A stretch of DNA of 5,611 nucleotides from Flavobacteriales bacterium (GTDB taxonomy: Bacteria; Bacteroidota; Bacteroidia; Flavobacteriales; UBA7430), in the NCBI GenBank assembly GCA_002685115.1, contig NYWQ01000055.1:9188-14798 (forward strand), given 5' to 3'. Positions within the stretch are counted from its first letter, which is position 1, and every line of letters starts with the position of its first letter. The notes below the pieces were generated by a model. It saw only the letters and a program-made list of their open reading frames with translations. It did not search any database and was not told where the DNA came from. The translations under genes were made by a program, and so were the position numbers. Of the stretch, positions 1-5,611 are shown piece after piece.

Positions 1-239
1 GATACCCATTCTGTTAAGCTAGAAATTGTTAACCATTGAGAGAGCGAAAAAACTGCTCTTCTTACTTGAGCTTCTTCGAACCATCCGTTGTGAATTTTAG
101 CCGAATAAATAGCAGAAGAAAAGGCCTCGTAGAAAGTATCGTTTAGTGGATTACTTTTTTTTTGAATAGTTGTTGTTTTAAACTGACTCAAAAAAGCACC
201 CACTGTACTAAATGCTTCAATTGTTTTTTCTCGTTTCAT
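1..239 (-). CDS. LuxC-like acyl-CoA reductase, N-terminal fragment (runs off the left edge)
   Basis: Translating the minus strand from the ATG at 237-239 gives 79 open codons to the window edge, starting MKREKTIEAFSTVGAFLSQF. From about residue 32 it reads LNDTFYEAFSSAIYSAKIHN followed by GWFEEAQVRRA, and ends near SSLTEWV. This pattern (a short N-terminal helix, then a conserved NGWF-E--V motif, then a W-L--L--W stretch) is what I know from the N-terminus of Bacteroidota acyl-CoA reductases of the LuxC family, which reduce fatty acyl-CoA or acyl-enzyme to aldehyde with NADPH. The catalytic cysteine and the nucleotide-binding region lie outside the window, so the activity cannot be checked here. 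The gene is divergent from the ferredoxin at 300, an arrangement I recall from other Bacteroidota. The start is supported by the promoter-like element about 30 bases upstream. No luciferase genes are visible, so bioluminescence is not implied. Confidence 0.82.
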   Translation of the reverse strand, partial: MKREKTIEAFSTVGAFLSQFKTTTIQKKSNPLNDTFYEAFSSAIYSAKIHNGWFEEAQVRRAVFSLSQWLTISSLTEWV

Positions 240-253
240 CAACAATGTTTTTC

Positions 254-261
254 TATATTTG
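254..261 (+). promoter_or_regulatory. Predicted -7 element (TATATTTG) for the ferredoxin gene
   Basis: TATATTTG on the plus strand matches the Bacteroidota -7 consensus TAnnTTTG exactly, 38 bases before the ferredoxin ATG. I found no clear TTG -33 box 17-20 bases upstream (the region reads TCGTTTCATC), so the promoter is only half supported. It lies just inside the region transcribed from the opposing promoter at 267-295, so the two would face each other. Confidence 0.42.
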
Positions 262-266
262 TAATG

Positions 267-295
267 CAAAAATACAAATCTTTAAAGCATAACAA
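267..295 (-). promoter_or_regulatory. Predicted Bacteroidota-type promoter for the acyl-CoA reductase gene
   Basis: On the minus strand, TTG at 295-293 is followed after 18 bases by TATTTTTG at 274-267. This matches the Bacteroidota housekeeping sigma consensus (TTG or TTTG, 17-20 bases, TAnnTTTG). Transcription would start near 260-262, giving a leader of roughly 20 bases before the ATG at 239. The motif match is direct; promoter activity is inferred. Confidence 0.6.
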
Positions 296-299
296 CAGA

Positions 300-653
300 A
301 TGGCGATTAAGATAACCGACGAATGTATAAATTGTGGAGCATGTGAGGCTGAATGCCCGAACACAGCAATTTATGAAGGTGGCTTAGAATGGTCTTTCGC
401 AGAAGGCACAGAACTAAGCGGTAAGATACATGCTAAAAGTGGGCTTTCGGTAGATGCAAATGAAGAATTAGAGCCGGTTTCTTACGACTTTTACTACATT
501 GCCACGGATAAATGCACCGAATGTAAGGGATTTCATGAAGAGCCACAATGTGCTGCCGTTTGCCCTGTAGAGTGTTGTGTTCCAGATGAGGATCATGTAG
601 AGTCAGAGGAAGAACTCTTATCTAAGAAAGCCTTTCTTCACAGTGAAAACTAG
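300..653 (+). CDS. Two-cluster 4Fe-4S ferredoxin, 117 residues
   Basis: Small cytoplasmic electron carrier. Cluster-binding motif 1 is C9-x2-C12-x2-C15-x3-C19-P and motif 2 is C72-x2-C75-x8-C84-x3-C88-P, so all eight ligands for two [4Fe-4S] clusters are present. Cysteines 92 and 93 are extra. The eight-residue loop in motif 2 is typical of Allochromatium-type dicluster ferredoxins. Between the motifs is an acidic insert of about 50 residues, and the C-terminus is also acidic. I chose ATG 300 because MAIKITDECINCGAC is the usual start of the family; the open frame extends back to 162 but that stretch is cysteine-rich low-quality sequence antisense to the neighbouring gene. The gene is divergent from the acyl-CoA reductase and overlaps the next gene by 11 bases. 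Its redox partner is unknown; a link to the acyl-CoA reductase is inferred from context only. Confidence 0.93.
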   Translation: MAIKITDECINCGACEAECPNTAIYEGGLEWSFAEGTELSGKIHAKSGLSVDANEELEPVSYDFYYIATDKCTECKGFHEEPQCAAVCPVECCVPDEDHVESEEELLSKKAFLHSEN

Positions 654-1527
654 TACCTTTAAAATACTGTGTATTGTTTTATTGTGCTCTAATATTTTAG
701 CGGCACAAAACACTGATTTTTTATTTTTCGAATCGAGATTACAGACACTTGCCAGTAAAATACTTTCTGCTGAAACCGACTCACTAAAAGACGAGGTAAA
801 TAAATTACTGATTGAGGATATTGAAGAGGTATTATTAATGAAAGGTAGTTTTCAATATAATTTTGAATCTGTTGACATACTCTCTATACTAGCGTCACCG
901 GATAAAAAATTCAAAATATTTAATTGGGTAGTGCCAAAATCAGACAATAATTTTGAATACTATGCTTACCTTCAGTTCTATACCAAACGAAAAAAAAATC
1001 AGTTTTTCATTAAGCTAAATGATCTGTCAGATTCAGTTTACAACGAACAGAGCCTTGTATTTAGCAATGGAGATTGGTTTGGCGCATTGTACTCTGATAT
1101 AATTCATACAGAGTTCAATAAACAAGATTTTTACACTCTAATTGGTTGGGATGGAAATAATTCCACATCAACCAAAAGAATTGTAGAAGTTATGTATTTA
1201 GACGAAAATGAAGAACCTGTTTTTGGAGCACCTATTATCAAAATGAATGATGGTACTAAAAATAGAATGATTCTGGAATACTCTAAAAAGGTAAGTACAA
1301 ACATAACCTACAATTCTAAAGAGGAGTATATTGTATTTGATCACCTTGAACCACTTGAAGGTGCTCAAAAAGGCATGTTTGAATTTTATGTGCCAAGTTT
1401 AAGTTTCGATGGCTTGACCTTTAAAAATGGCAAATGGCGTTTTGTAGAAGACGTTGCTATATTCAATTCAAAAGATCAGGATATGAAACAAGACAGAAAC
1501 ATTGAACAGGGCCTACAAAGGCAATAA
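643..1527 (+). CDS. Secreted or periplasmic protein of unknown function, 294 residues
   Basis: Residues 1-21 form a signal peptide (K2, a hydrophobic core FKILCIVLLCSNILA, and probable cleavage at AA|Q near residue 21). Neither C10 nor C15 sits in a good lipobox, so this is probably not a lipoprotein. The mature protein is mixed charged/aromatic with no further membrane segment. Landmarks are SPDKKFKIFNWVV (85-97), YTLIGWDGN (164-172), VFGAPI (193-198), IVFDHLEP (230-237) and the C-terminal FDGLTFKNGKWRFVEDV (255-271). I recognise these as matching a conserved Bacteroidota family with no known function. The last 20 residues are charged and glutamine-rich. The start is GTG: going upstream in frame there is no ATG, GTG or TTG before the stop codon TAG at 598-600. 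The start lies inside the end of the ferredoxin gene (11-base overlap), so the two are probably co-transcribed and translationally coupled. Confidence 0.85.
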   Translation: MKTSTFKILCIVLLCSNILAAQNTDFLFFESRLQTLASKILSAETDSLKDEVNKLLIEDIEEVLLMKGSFQYNFESVDILSILASPDKKFKIFNWVVPKSDNNFEYYAYLQFYTKRKKNQFFIKLNDLSDSVYNEQSLVFSNGDWFGALYSDIIHTEFNKQDFYTLIGWDGNNSTSTKRIVEVMYLDENEEPVFGAPIIKMNDGTKNRMILEYSKKVSTNITYNSKEEYIVFDHLEPLEGAQKGMFEFYVPSLSFDGLTFKNGKWRFVEDVAIFNSKDQDMKQDRNIEQGLQRQ

Positions 1528-1539
1528 ACATATTTACTT

Positions 1540-2748
1540 TTAAGGGTTTAACTTTCCTGCAATATAAGCTGTAGTCCATGCAGACTGGAAGTTAAAACCT
1601 CCAGTAATGCCGTCAATATTTAAAACTTCTCCAGCAAAATAAATATTTTTACAAACTTTACTTTGCATTGAACTTACCTCAACTTCATTTAAATCTACGC
1701 CTCCACTGGTCACAAACTCTTCCTTAAAAGTAGTTTTACCAGACACAGAATAAACATCGTTCAAAAGAACATTTATCAACCGATTCATTTTCTTTTTCGG
1801 AAGTTCAAACCAAGGTAAATCTCCATCAATATCCACCTTAGATAGTAAATAAACCCACATTCTATTTGGTAAACCAAATGGGTTAGCATTGCAAATTTTC
1901 TTTTTTCTTATTGAGCTGTCTTTAGCAAGTAATAGGTTTAAAACTTCTACTTCACTTTTAATTGACAACCAGTTAACTTGAATCTTAAATTGATAATTTT
2001 GATCATGTAAGAAACGTGCACCCCAAGCTGAGAGCTTTAGAATTGCAGGGCCACTCATCCCCCAGTGGGTAATTAAAACGGGGCCAGAATAGGACAATTT
2101 AGACGCTTGAATACGAACCGTTGCATTTGCAACAACCAAGCCCATAAGACTCGTTATACTTTCATTAGGCATGTTAAATGTAAACAAAGAAGGCAAAGGG
2201 TTTACAATGGAATGTCCTAGTTTAGTAAGCCATTCAAAACCTCTTAACTTAGGACTGCCACCAGAGGCAACTATTACAAAATCAAATTGACAAATTTTGT
2301 TTTTTAAAACAAGTTCAACACCAAGATTAGAACTAACAAGAGAAACAACAGGCGCTTTTTTTACGATTTCAATTCCTTTCATTTTTGCTTCTCTCATAAA
2401 GCAATCAATAATTGTTTGAGAATTGTTGGTTACTGGGAACATTCTGTTATCGGATTCTGTATGCAATTCCACGCCTCTGTCTTTAAACCATTCTACCGTA
2501 TCTATGGTATTAAATACGTTAAATGCTTTCTTTAAAAACTTCTCACCTCTTGGGTAAAACTTAGACAATTGGTTCGATTTAAAACATGCATGTGTTACAT
2601 TGCAACGACCACCTCCTGAAATTTTAACTTTTGAAAGCAGCTTGTCAGATTTTTCAAATACAGTAACTTGAGCATCTGGATGATGTTGTTTGACCGAAAA
2701 AGAGGCAAATAATCCTGCAGCACCACCTCCAATAATTCCTACTTTCAT
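1540..2748 (-). CDS. BaiN/YhiN (RdsA) family FAD-dependent oxidoreductase, 402 residues
   Basis: Flavoprotein of the HI0933-like family. The N-terminal dinucleotide-binding fold has G7-x-G9-x2-G12 in VGIIGGGAAGLFA, with E32 placed to bind the FAD ribose. Family motifs follow in order: SGGGRCNVTH (44-53), RMFPVTNNSQ (102-111), ASGGSP (161-166), ITHWGMSGPAIL (226-237), TSGGVDLNEV (347-356) and GEVLNIDGITGGFNFQSAW (373-391), the last closing the FAD site. Length is normal and the frame is intact. The E. coli relative YhiN was recently renamed RdsA, for a role in making dihydrouridine in 23S rRNA; Clostridium BaiN was linked to bile-acid reduction. The rRNA role is more plausible here, but it is inferred from family membership. 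The gene lies 59 bases downstream of the HMG-CoA lyase on the same strand and converges with the secreted-protein gene, with only 12 bases between their stop codons. Confidence 0.93.
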   Translation of the reverse strand: MKVGIIGGGAAGLFASFSVKQHHPDAQVTVFEKSDKLLSKVKISGGGRCNVTHACFKSNQLSKFYPRGEKFLKKAFNVFNTIDTVEWFKDRGVELHTESDNRMFPVTNNSQTIIDCFMREAKMKGIEIVKKAPVVSLVSSNLGVELVLKNKICQFDFVIVASGGSPKLRGFEWLTKLGHSIVNPLPSLFTFNMPNESITSLMGLVVANATVRIQASKLSYSGPVLITHWGMSGPAILKLSAWGARFLHDQNYQFKIQVNWLSIKSEVEVLNLLLAKDSSIRKKKICNANPFGLPNRMWVYLLSKVDIDGDLPWFELPKKKMNRLINVLLNDVYSVSGKTTFKEEFVTSGGVDLNEVEVSSMQSKVCKNIYFAGEVLNIDGITGGFNFQSAWTTAYIAGKLNP

Positions 2749-2767
2749 TTGTTTGTATCTAAGTCAA

Positions 2768-2780
2768 TTAAATAATTTAA
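2768..2780. repeat. 13-base AT-only palindrome between HMG-CoA lyase and flavoprotein genes
   Basis: TTAAATAATTTAA is a perfect inverted repeat of 6 bases around one central base, 20 bases upstream of the flavoprotein ATG. It could be an operator-like site or part of an AT-rich translation/promoter region, but in DNA this AT-rich such palindromes arise easily. I see no good TAnnTTTG box in this gap. Confidence 0.25.
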
Positions 2781-2783
2781 TAC

Positions 2784-2803
2784 TTAATCCAGTGCTGAAT
2801 TAA
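2784..2803 (-). other. Small hairpin just after the HMG-CoA lyase stop codon
   Basis: The minus strand reads TTAATTCAGCACTGGATTAA, which can fold into an 8-pair stem (one G-U pair) with a GCAC loop, beginning 4 bases after the lyase stop codon. The stem is AU-rich and no U-tract follows, so it is a poor intrinsic terminator. It could be a weak terminator, a 3'-end stabiliser or chance. Confidence 0.35.
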
Positions 2804-2807
2804 ATGT

Positions 2808-3656
2808 TTAACGAAATACTTCAATAGCTTTGTTGTAAGCAGATTCAAAAGCAAGTGGATTTATACTAGACTCTTCATCTTGCTCGTTCAAAAAGGAAAG
2901 CATTTTCTCTGTAGGCATATTTCCTGTCAATTCGTCTTTAGCCATCGGGCAACCCCCTAAACCTTTAATTGCTGTATCAAAACGGGAACATCCAGACAAA
3001 TAAGCTGCCATTACCTTTTCTTTCCAATCTTTAGGTTTGGTATGTAAATGAGCTCCAAAAGTAACCTCATTAAATTCTGGTATTAATTGAGAGAATAATG
3101 GCGAAATGGTGTCTTTTGTTGACACACCAATTGTATCTGAAAGTGCAAGGGTACGAATTCCCATATTTACCAGAATCTCAGTGTATTTTGCAATAATATC
3201 AGGGTGCCAATCTTCTTGATATGGATTACCAAAAGCCATAGAGAGGTAAACAACAAGATCCTTATTATGTTTTGCGACTAAATTTTGCATCCGATCTACT
3301 AAAATTAACGAATCTTCAATTGTTCGATTTGTATTCCGCTTTTGAAATACTTCTGATACAGAGAATGGGTAACCCAAATATTGAATTTCACTAAATGAAG
3401 CAGCTTGTTCTGCACCTCTAGAATTGGCAACGATAGCCAAAAGTTTGGATGTGGAAGCCTCTAAATTTAATTTAGAAAGTACTTCGGCAGTATCTCTCAT
3501 TTGTGGAATCGCTTTAGGAGAAACAAATGAACCAAAATCGATGGTATGAAAACCAACTTTTAATAGCATATTTATATATTCTGCTTTGTGGTTCGTTGGT
3601 ATAAAATTTTCGAAACCTTGCATGGCATCTCTAGGGCATTCTACAAGTTGTATCAT
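2808..3656 (-). CDS. Hydroxymethylglutaryl-CoA lyase, 282 residues
   Basis: Cleaves HMG-CoA to acetyl-CoA and acetoacetate, the last step of leucine breakdown; a cytoplasmic TIM-barrel enzyme of the DRE-TIM metallolyase group. The N-terminal strand reads VECPRDAMQ with the substrate-binding R9 and D10. FGSFVSPKAIPQM (41-53) is the usual HMG-CoA lyase segment. LSDTIG (172-177) and metal ligands H203 and H205 in GAHLHT follow, then GLGGCP (232-237) with the active-site C236, and TGNMPTEKM (244-252) with N246 and E250. Compared with the human enzyme, the histidine motif is HLHT rather than HCHDT and the acidic residue after E250 is lysine; I remember these as normal for the Bacteroidota branch. 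The ATG is the only conventional start before an in-frame stop eight codons upstream. It overlaps the preceding stop codon as ATGA, indicating translational coupling to the OmpA-family gene. Other names used for this enzyme are MvaB and LiuE. Confidence 0.93.
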   Translation of the reverse strand: MIQLVECPRDAMQGFENFIPTNHKAEYINMLLKVGFHTIDFGSFVSPKAIPQMRDTAEVLSKLNLEASTSKLLAIVANSRGAEQAASFSEIQYLGYPFSVSEVFQKRNTNRTIEDSLILVDRMQNLVAKHNKDLVVYLSMAFGNPYQEDWHPDIIAKYTEILVNMGIRTLALSDTIGVSTKDTISPLFSQLIPEFNEVTFGAHLHTKPKDWKEKVMAAYLSGCSRFDTAIKGLGGCPMAKDELTGNMPTEKMLSFLNEQDEESSINPLAFESAYNKAIEVFR

Positions 3657-5551
3657 TTTACAGAAATAATTTTTAATTCAGTTCTTCGATTTGAAGCTCG
3701 ATCAGAATCCGTAATGTTTGAATTGAGTGGCTTAGACATACCGTATCCTTTAATTAAAATACGGTGCGCTTTAATTCCTCTTTGAACCAATGCAGTTTTT
3801 ACAGATTTCGCTCTTTGCAGCGATAAGTCATAGTTAAACTTCTGTGAGCCACTTGCATCAGTATGGCCACCAATCTCAACAACCATTAAAGGATTAGATT
3901 CCATAAATAACAGTATTTGGTTGAGTTCAACTTTTGACGCATCTTTGAGGTTAAAAGCCTCTAATTCAAAAAATATATTGTCTAATCTTACTTGTTGACC
4001 TACCTGAATAGCGTGAAGTTTAAAATCTTTAACTAAGATACTTCCTTCGTTTTGTATTTGAATATTTTCGGAGTAAAAAAGATAGTTCTTTTTACGAACT
4101 GTAAGTGCATAATCTGTTGAAGATGGTAAACAAAACATATAATTACCATCCTCATCAGAATCTGAACTTTTGAAAACTCTTCCAGAGCGTAAATCAACCA
4201 ACTCAATTTCTGCTTTAATCGTTTTCTTTGTTTTAGCGTCTGTAATTACACCCTGTACATAGGCTACCTCAATAGCTCTAGATTCTTGTGGTAAGTCAAA
4301 GGTATACAAGTCTAAATCACTTCTACCTTCATTAAAATAAGCTGAAGCAAAATAAGCAGTTCGACCATCTTTAGCTACAATAAGTGAGTTTTCATCAGAT
4401 GGTGAGTTAATTGGATAGCCTATATTTTTAACTTTGCCCCAATTCCCAGTAGCATCTAATCTAGATAGAAAAATGTCGAGACCTCCCATGCCCACAAATC
4501 CATCTGACGCATAATAAAGCGTTCGATTGTCCCAATGTAAAAAAGGCGAGATATCATTTTTTGATGTATTGATGTCCTTACCTAAGTTTTTAGCTTTGGT
4601 CCAAAATCCTTTAGAATTTTTATAAGAAACCCAAATATCTTTACCTCCTTGACCGCCTGGTTTGTTTGAAACAAAAAACAATTGACGACCGTCAGCAGAA
4701 ATAGCCGGTTGAGATTCCCAGTGTTCAGTATTTATATTTGAACCTATATTTTCAGGTTCTGTCCAAGTATTATTTATAAAATTAGAGGTGTAAATATCAC
4801 ATCTACCGTAGGAATCTGGTCGAGAACAAGCTGTAAAGTAAAGTGTTTTGCCGTCGGCGGTAATGCATTGTGCACCTTCATTTTGAAGCGTATTAATCGG
4901 TTTACCCAGGTTTTCTGCAAGCCCCCATACATCCGTATTATGATAAGACAAGTAAAAGTCTTCGTTTCTTGTTCCATTTACATTTTCACTTCTTGTAAAA
5001 ATAAGCGTACTTCCGTCAGCAGAAAGTGCCGGTAAATATTCATCTGCATTCGAATTTATAGATGCGCCAAGGTTTTCAGGATTAAAACTGATCGGACTCT
5101 TCATTGCTGAAATTGAAAACTCGCAAGACTTCTTAATAGCAAGTGCTTTTTTTCGGTGTTTTTCTGATGTGTTTTTAAATGTTAAATACTTGCGAATGTG
5201 TTTAAGTGCTTGCGAGTATTGACCAATAGAATATTCTGCCGAAGCCAAACGGTAATACATAGGATAAGAAAAACGTGGTGCTATAGGTATCGATTTCTTG
5301 TAGGCTTCTATACCATTCAATTTATCATCTAAACCAATGTGAACATCACCTAATAAAATCCAAGCTTCAACAAATTTAGAGTCATATTTCAACGCGCTGT
5401 TTAAATATGCTTTAGCTGAGGCTAAATCTTGAATGGCAACTGATGATTTTGATGCTCTATATGCCTTTACTGCTCTTCGAGAGTTGGATGTTTCTTGAGC
5501 TTGAGCAATGAAACATATTAATGAAAATAGTACGAAAATTAACTGTTTCAT
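3653..5551 (-). CDS. OmpA-family envelope protein with TPR, PD40 propeller and CRD domains, 632 residues
   Basis: Exported protein that probably anchors an envelope complex to peptidoglycan. Residues 1-18 are a signal peptide (KQLIFVLFSLICFIAQA|Q); C13 is not in a lipobox, so signal peptidase I cleavage is expected. Residues about 25-145 are helical TPR-type repeats. Residues about 160-420 form a PD40/WD40-like beta-propeller with five visible repeats. Residues about 428-513 resemble a carboxypeptidase-regulatory-like domain (VQGVITDAKTKKTI...SDEDGNYMF). Residues about 520-632 are the OmpA C-terminal domain, with GGHTDASG (561-568), NYDLSLQRAKSV (573-584) and NRRTEL (621-626). D565 and R580 sit where OmpA binds diaminopimelate. 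This domain order is the one described for PorE of the type IX secretion system in Porphyromonas, but paralogues are common in Bacteroidota and orthology is not shown. The ATG follows the queE stop by one base and the TGA stop overlaps the lyase start. Confidence 0.9.
   Translation of the reverse strand: MKQLIFVLFSLICFIAQAQETSNSRRAVKAYRASKSSVAIQDLASAKAYLNSALKYDSKFVEAWILLGDVHIGLDDKLNGIEAYKKSIPIAPRFSYPMYYRLASAEYSIGQYSQALKHIRKYLTFKNTSEKHRKKALAIKKSCEFSISAMKSPISFNPENLGASINSNADEYLPALSADGSTLIFTRSENVNGTRNEDFYLSYHNTDVWGLAENLGKPINTLQNEGAQCITADGKTLYFTACSRPDSYGRCDIYTSNFINNTWTEPENIGSNINTEHWESQPAISADGRQLFFVSNKPGGQGGKDIWVSYKNSKGFWTKAKNLGKDINTSKNDISPFLHWDNRTLYYASDGFVGMGGLDIFLSRLDATGNWGKVKNIGYPINSPSDENSLIVAKDGRTAYFASAYFNEGRSDLDLYTFDLPQESRAIEVAYVQGVITDAKTKKTIKAEIELVDLRSGRVFKSSDSDEDGNYMFCLPSSTDYALTVRKKNYLFYSENIQIQNEGSILVKDFKLHAIQVGQQVRLDNIFFELEAFNLKDASKVELNQILLFMESNPLMVVEIGGHTDASGSQKFNYDLSLQRAKSVKTALVQRGIKAHRILIKGYGMSKPLNSNITDSDRASNRRTELKIISVK
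4343..5074 (-). repeat. Five PD40-type beta-propeller repeats encoded within the OmpA-family gene
   Basis: Protein-level repeats, not near-identical DNA. Each unit has an N-[LI]-G--IN[ST] linker followed by a D/N-rich turn and a strand. Linkers are at residues 160-166 (NLGASIN), 214-220, 268-274, 322-328 and 376-382. The following strands read LSADGSTLIFT, ITADGKTLYFT, ISADGRQLFFV, LHWDNRTLYYA and VAKDGRTAYFA. The fourth lacks the usual A/S-D-G turn (HWDNR), so the repeats have diverged. Five to six such units normally close one propeller. Confidence 0.75.
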
Positions 5552-5552
5552 T

Positions 5553-5611
5553 TTATGGAATATCCATGTATTTATGAGTCTGTAAAGAAATATTCCAGCG
5601 AGGGTTTTCTT
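5553..5611 (-). CDS. queE: 7-carboxy-7-deazaguanine synthase QueE, C-terminal fragment (starts beyond the right edge)
   Basis: One minus-strand frame entering at the right edge reads ENPRWNISLQTHKYMDIP and stops at TAA 5555-5553. The ending W-(x)-SLQTHK-(x)-(x)-(x)-IP is the C-terminal signature I know from QueE, the radical-SAM enzyme that makes 7-carboxy-7-deazaguanine for queuosine tRNA modification. Only 18 complete codons plus the stop are visible; the radical-SAM cysteine motif lies outside the window. One base separates its stop from the ATG of the OmpA-family gene, so they are likely co-transcribed. The other two frames in this stretch are less protein-like. The call rests on a short but distinctive motif. 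Confidence 0.8.
   Translation of the reverse strand, partial: ENPRWNISLQTHKYMDIP

Noticed and set aside
1..239. Bioluminescence (lux) operon
   Set aside because: LuxC-like reductases are widespread in Bacteroidota without luciferase; no luxA, luxB, luxD or luxE is visible.
162..299. N-terminal extension of the ferredoxin reading frame
   Set aside because: The first 46 codons lie mostly antisense to the acyl-CoA reductase N-terminus and across the promoter region, are cysteine/phenylalanine rich without family resemblance, and the ferredoxin family begins at the ATG at 300. The in-frame ATG at 264 was also rejected because the added residues look non-homologous.
1511..1522. Possible terminator hairpin at the end of the secreted-protein gene (GCCT-ACAA-AGGC)
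   Set aside because: The stem is only four pairs, lies inside the coding region and is not followed by a U-tract.
3588..3785. 65-codon open frame on the plus strand
   Set aside because: It is antisense to the start of HMG-CoA lyase and the end of the OmpA-family gene, both well supported; the product shows no recognisable features.
4774..4977. 67-codon open frame on the minus strand
   Set aside because: It is an out-of-frame shadow within the PD40 region of the OmpA-family gene.
5490..5551. Lipoprotein signal in the OmpA-family protein at C13
   Set aside because: The residues before the cysteine (S-L-I) do not form a lipobox, and a signal peptidase I site (AQA|Q) lies just downstream.
5552..5611. 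Upstream extension of the OmpA-family frame to the window edge
   Set aside because: The frame stays open for 20 codons upstream, but the ATG at 5551 is directly followed by a good signal peptide and the upstream bases encode the end of queE in another frame.
5572..5611. Alternative gene end reading RKPSLEYFFTDS then stop on the minus strand
   Set aside because: It does not resemble a family I know, whereas the neighbouring frame ends in the characteristic SLQTHK motif of QueE.

Overview
The window looks like ordinary chromosomal DNA from an AT-rich member of the Bacteroidota, most likely a marine or aquatic flavobacterium-type organism. The evidence is the low GC, the protein families (an OmpA/PD40/TPR envelope protein, a Bacteroidota-type HMG-CoA lyase, a LuxC-like acyl-CoA reductase next to a dicluster ferredoxin), promoter-like TTG-N18-TAnnTTTG elements, and the absence of obvious Shine-Dalgarno sequences. 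No RNA gene, insertion sequence, CRISPR array or other mobile element was seen, and no gene-free stretch exceeds about 60 bases.

Layout, left part (1-1527). The first 79 codons of a LuxC-type acyl-CoA reductase run leftward off the window edge from an ATG at 239. A 60-base divergent intergenic region (240-299) follows, with a promoter-like element on each strand. Reading rightward from 300 is a two-cluster [4Fe-4S] ferredoxin (300-653). It overlaps by 11 bases a GTG-started gene for a secreted protein of unknown function (643-1527). This rightward pair ends 12 bases from the stop of a convergent gene.

Right part (1540-5611), all leftward. In transcription order: the last codons of queE (queuosine/7-deazaguanine pathway) at the right edge; one base; a 632-residue envelope protein with TPR, PD40 beta-propeller, carboxypeptidase-regulatory-like and OmpA peptidoglycan-binding domains; a 4-base ATGA overlap; HMG-CoA lyase (leucine/acetoacetate metabolism); a 59-base gap holding a small hairpin; and a BaiN/YhiN(RdsA)-family flavoprotein. 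The tight spacing of the first three suggests a single transcript, but their functions (tRNA modification, cell envelope, amino-acid breakdown) are not obviously linked.

I see no convincing new biological system. The points most worth a second look are the acyl-CoA reductase/ferredoxin divergent pair with its attached unknown secreted protein, the PorE-like architecture of the envelope protein without a lipobox, and the variant active-site motifs of the HMG-CoA lyase. Family assignments were made from remembered family motifs; no database search was run.
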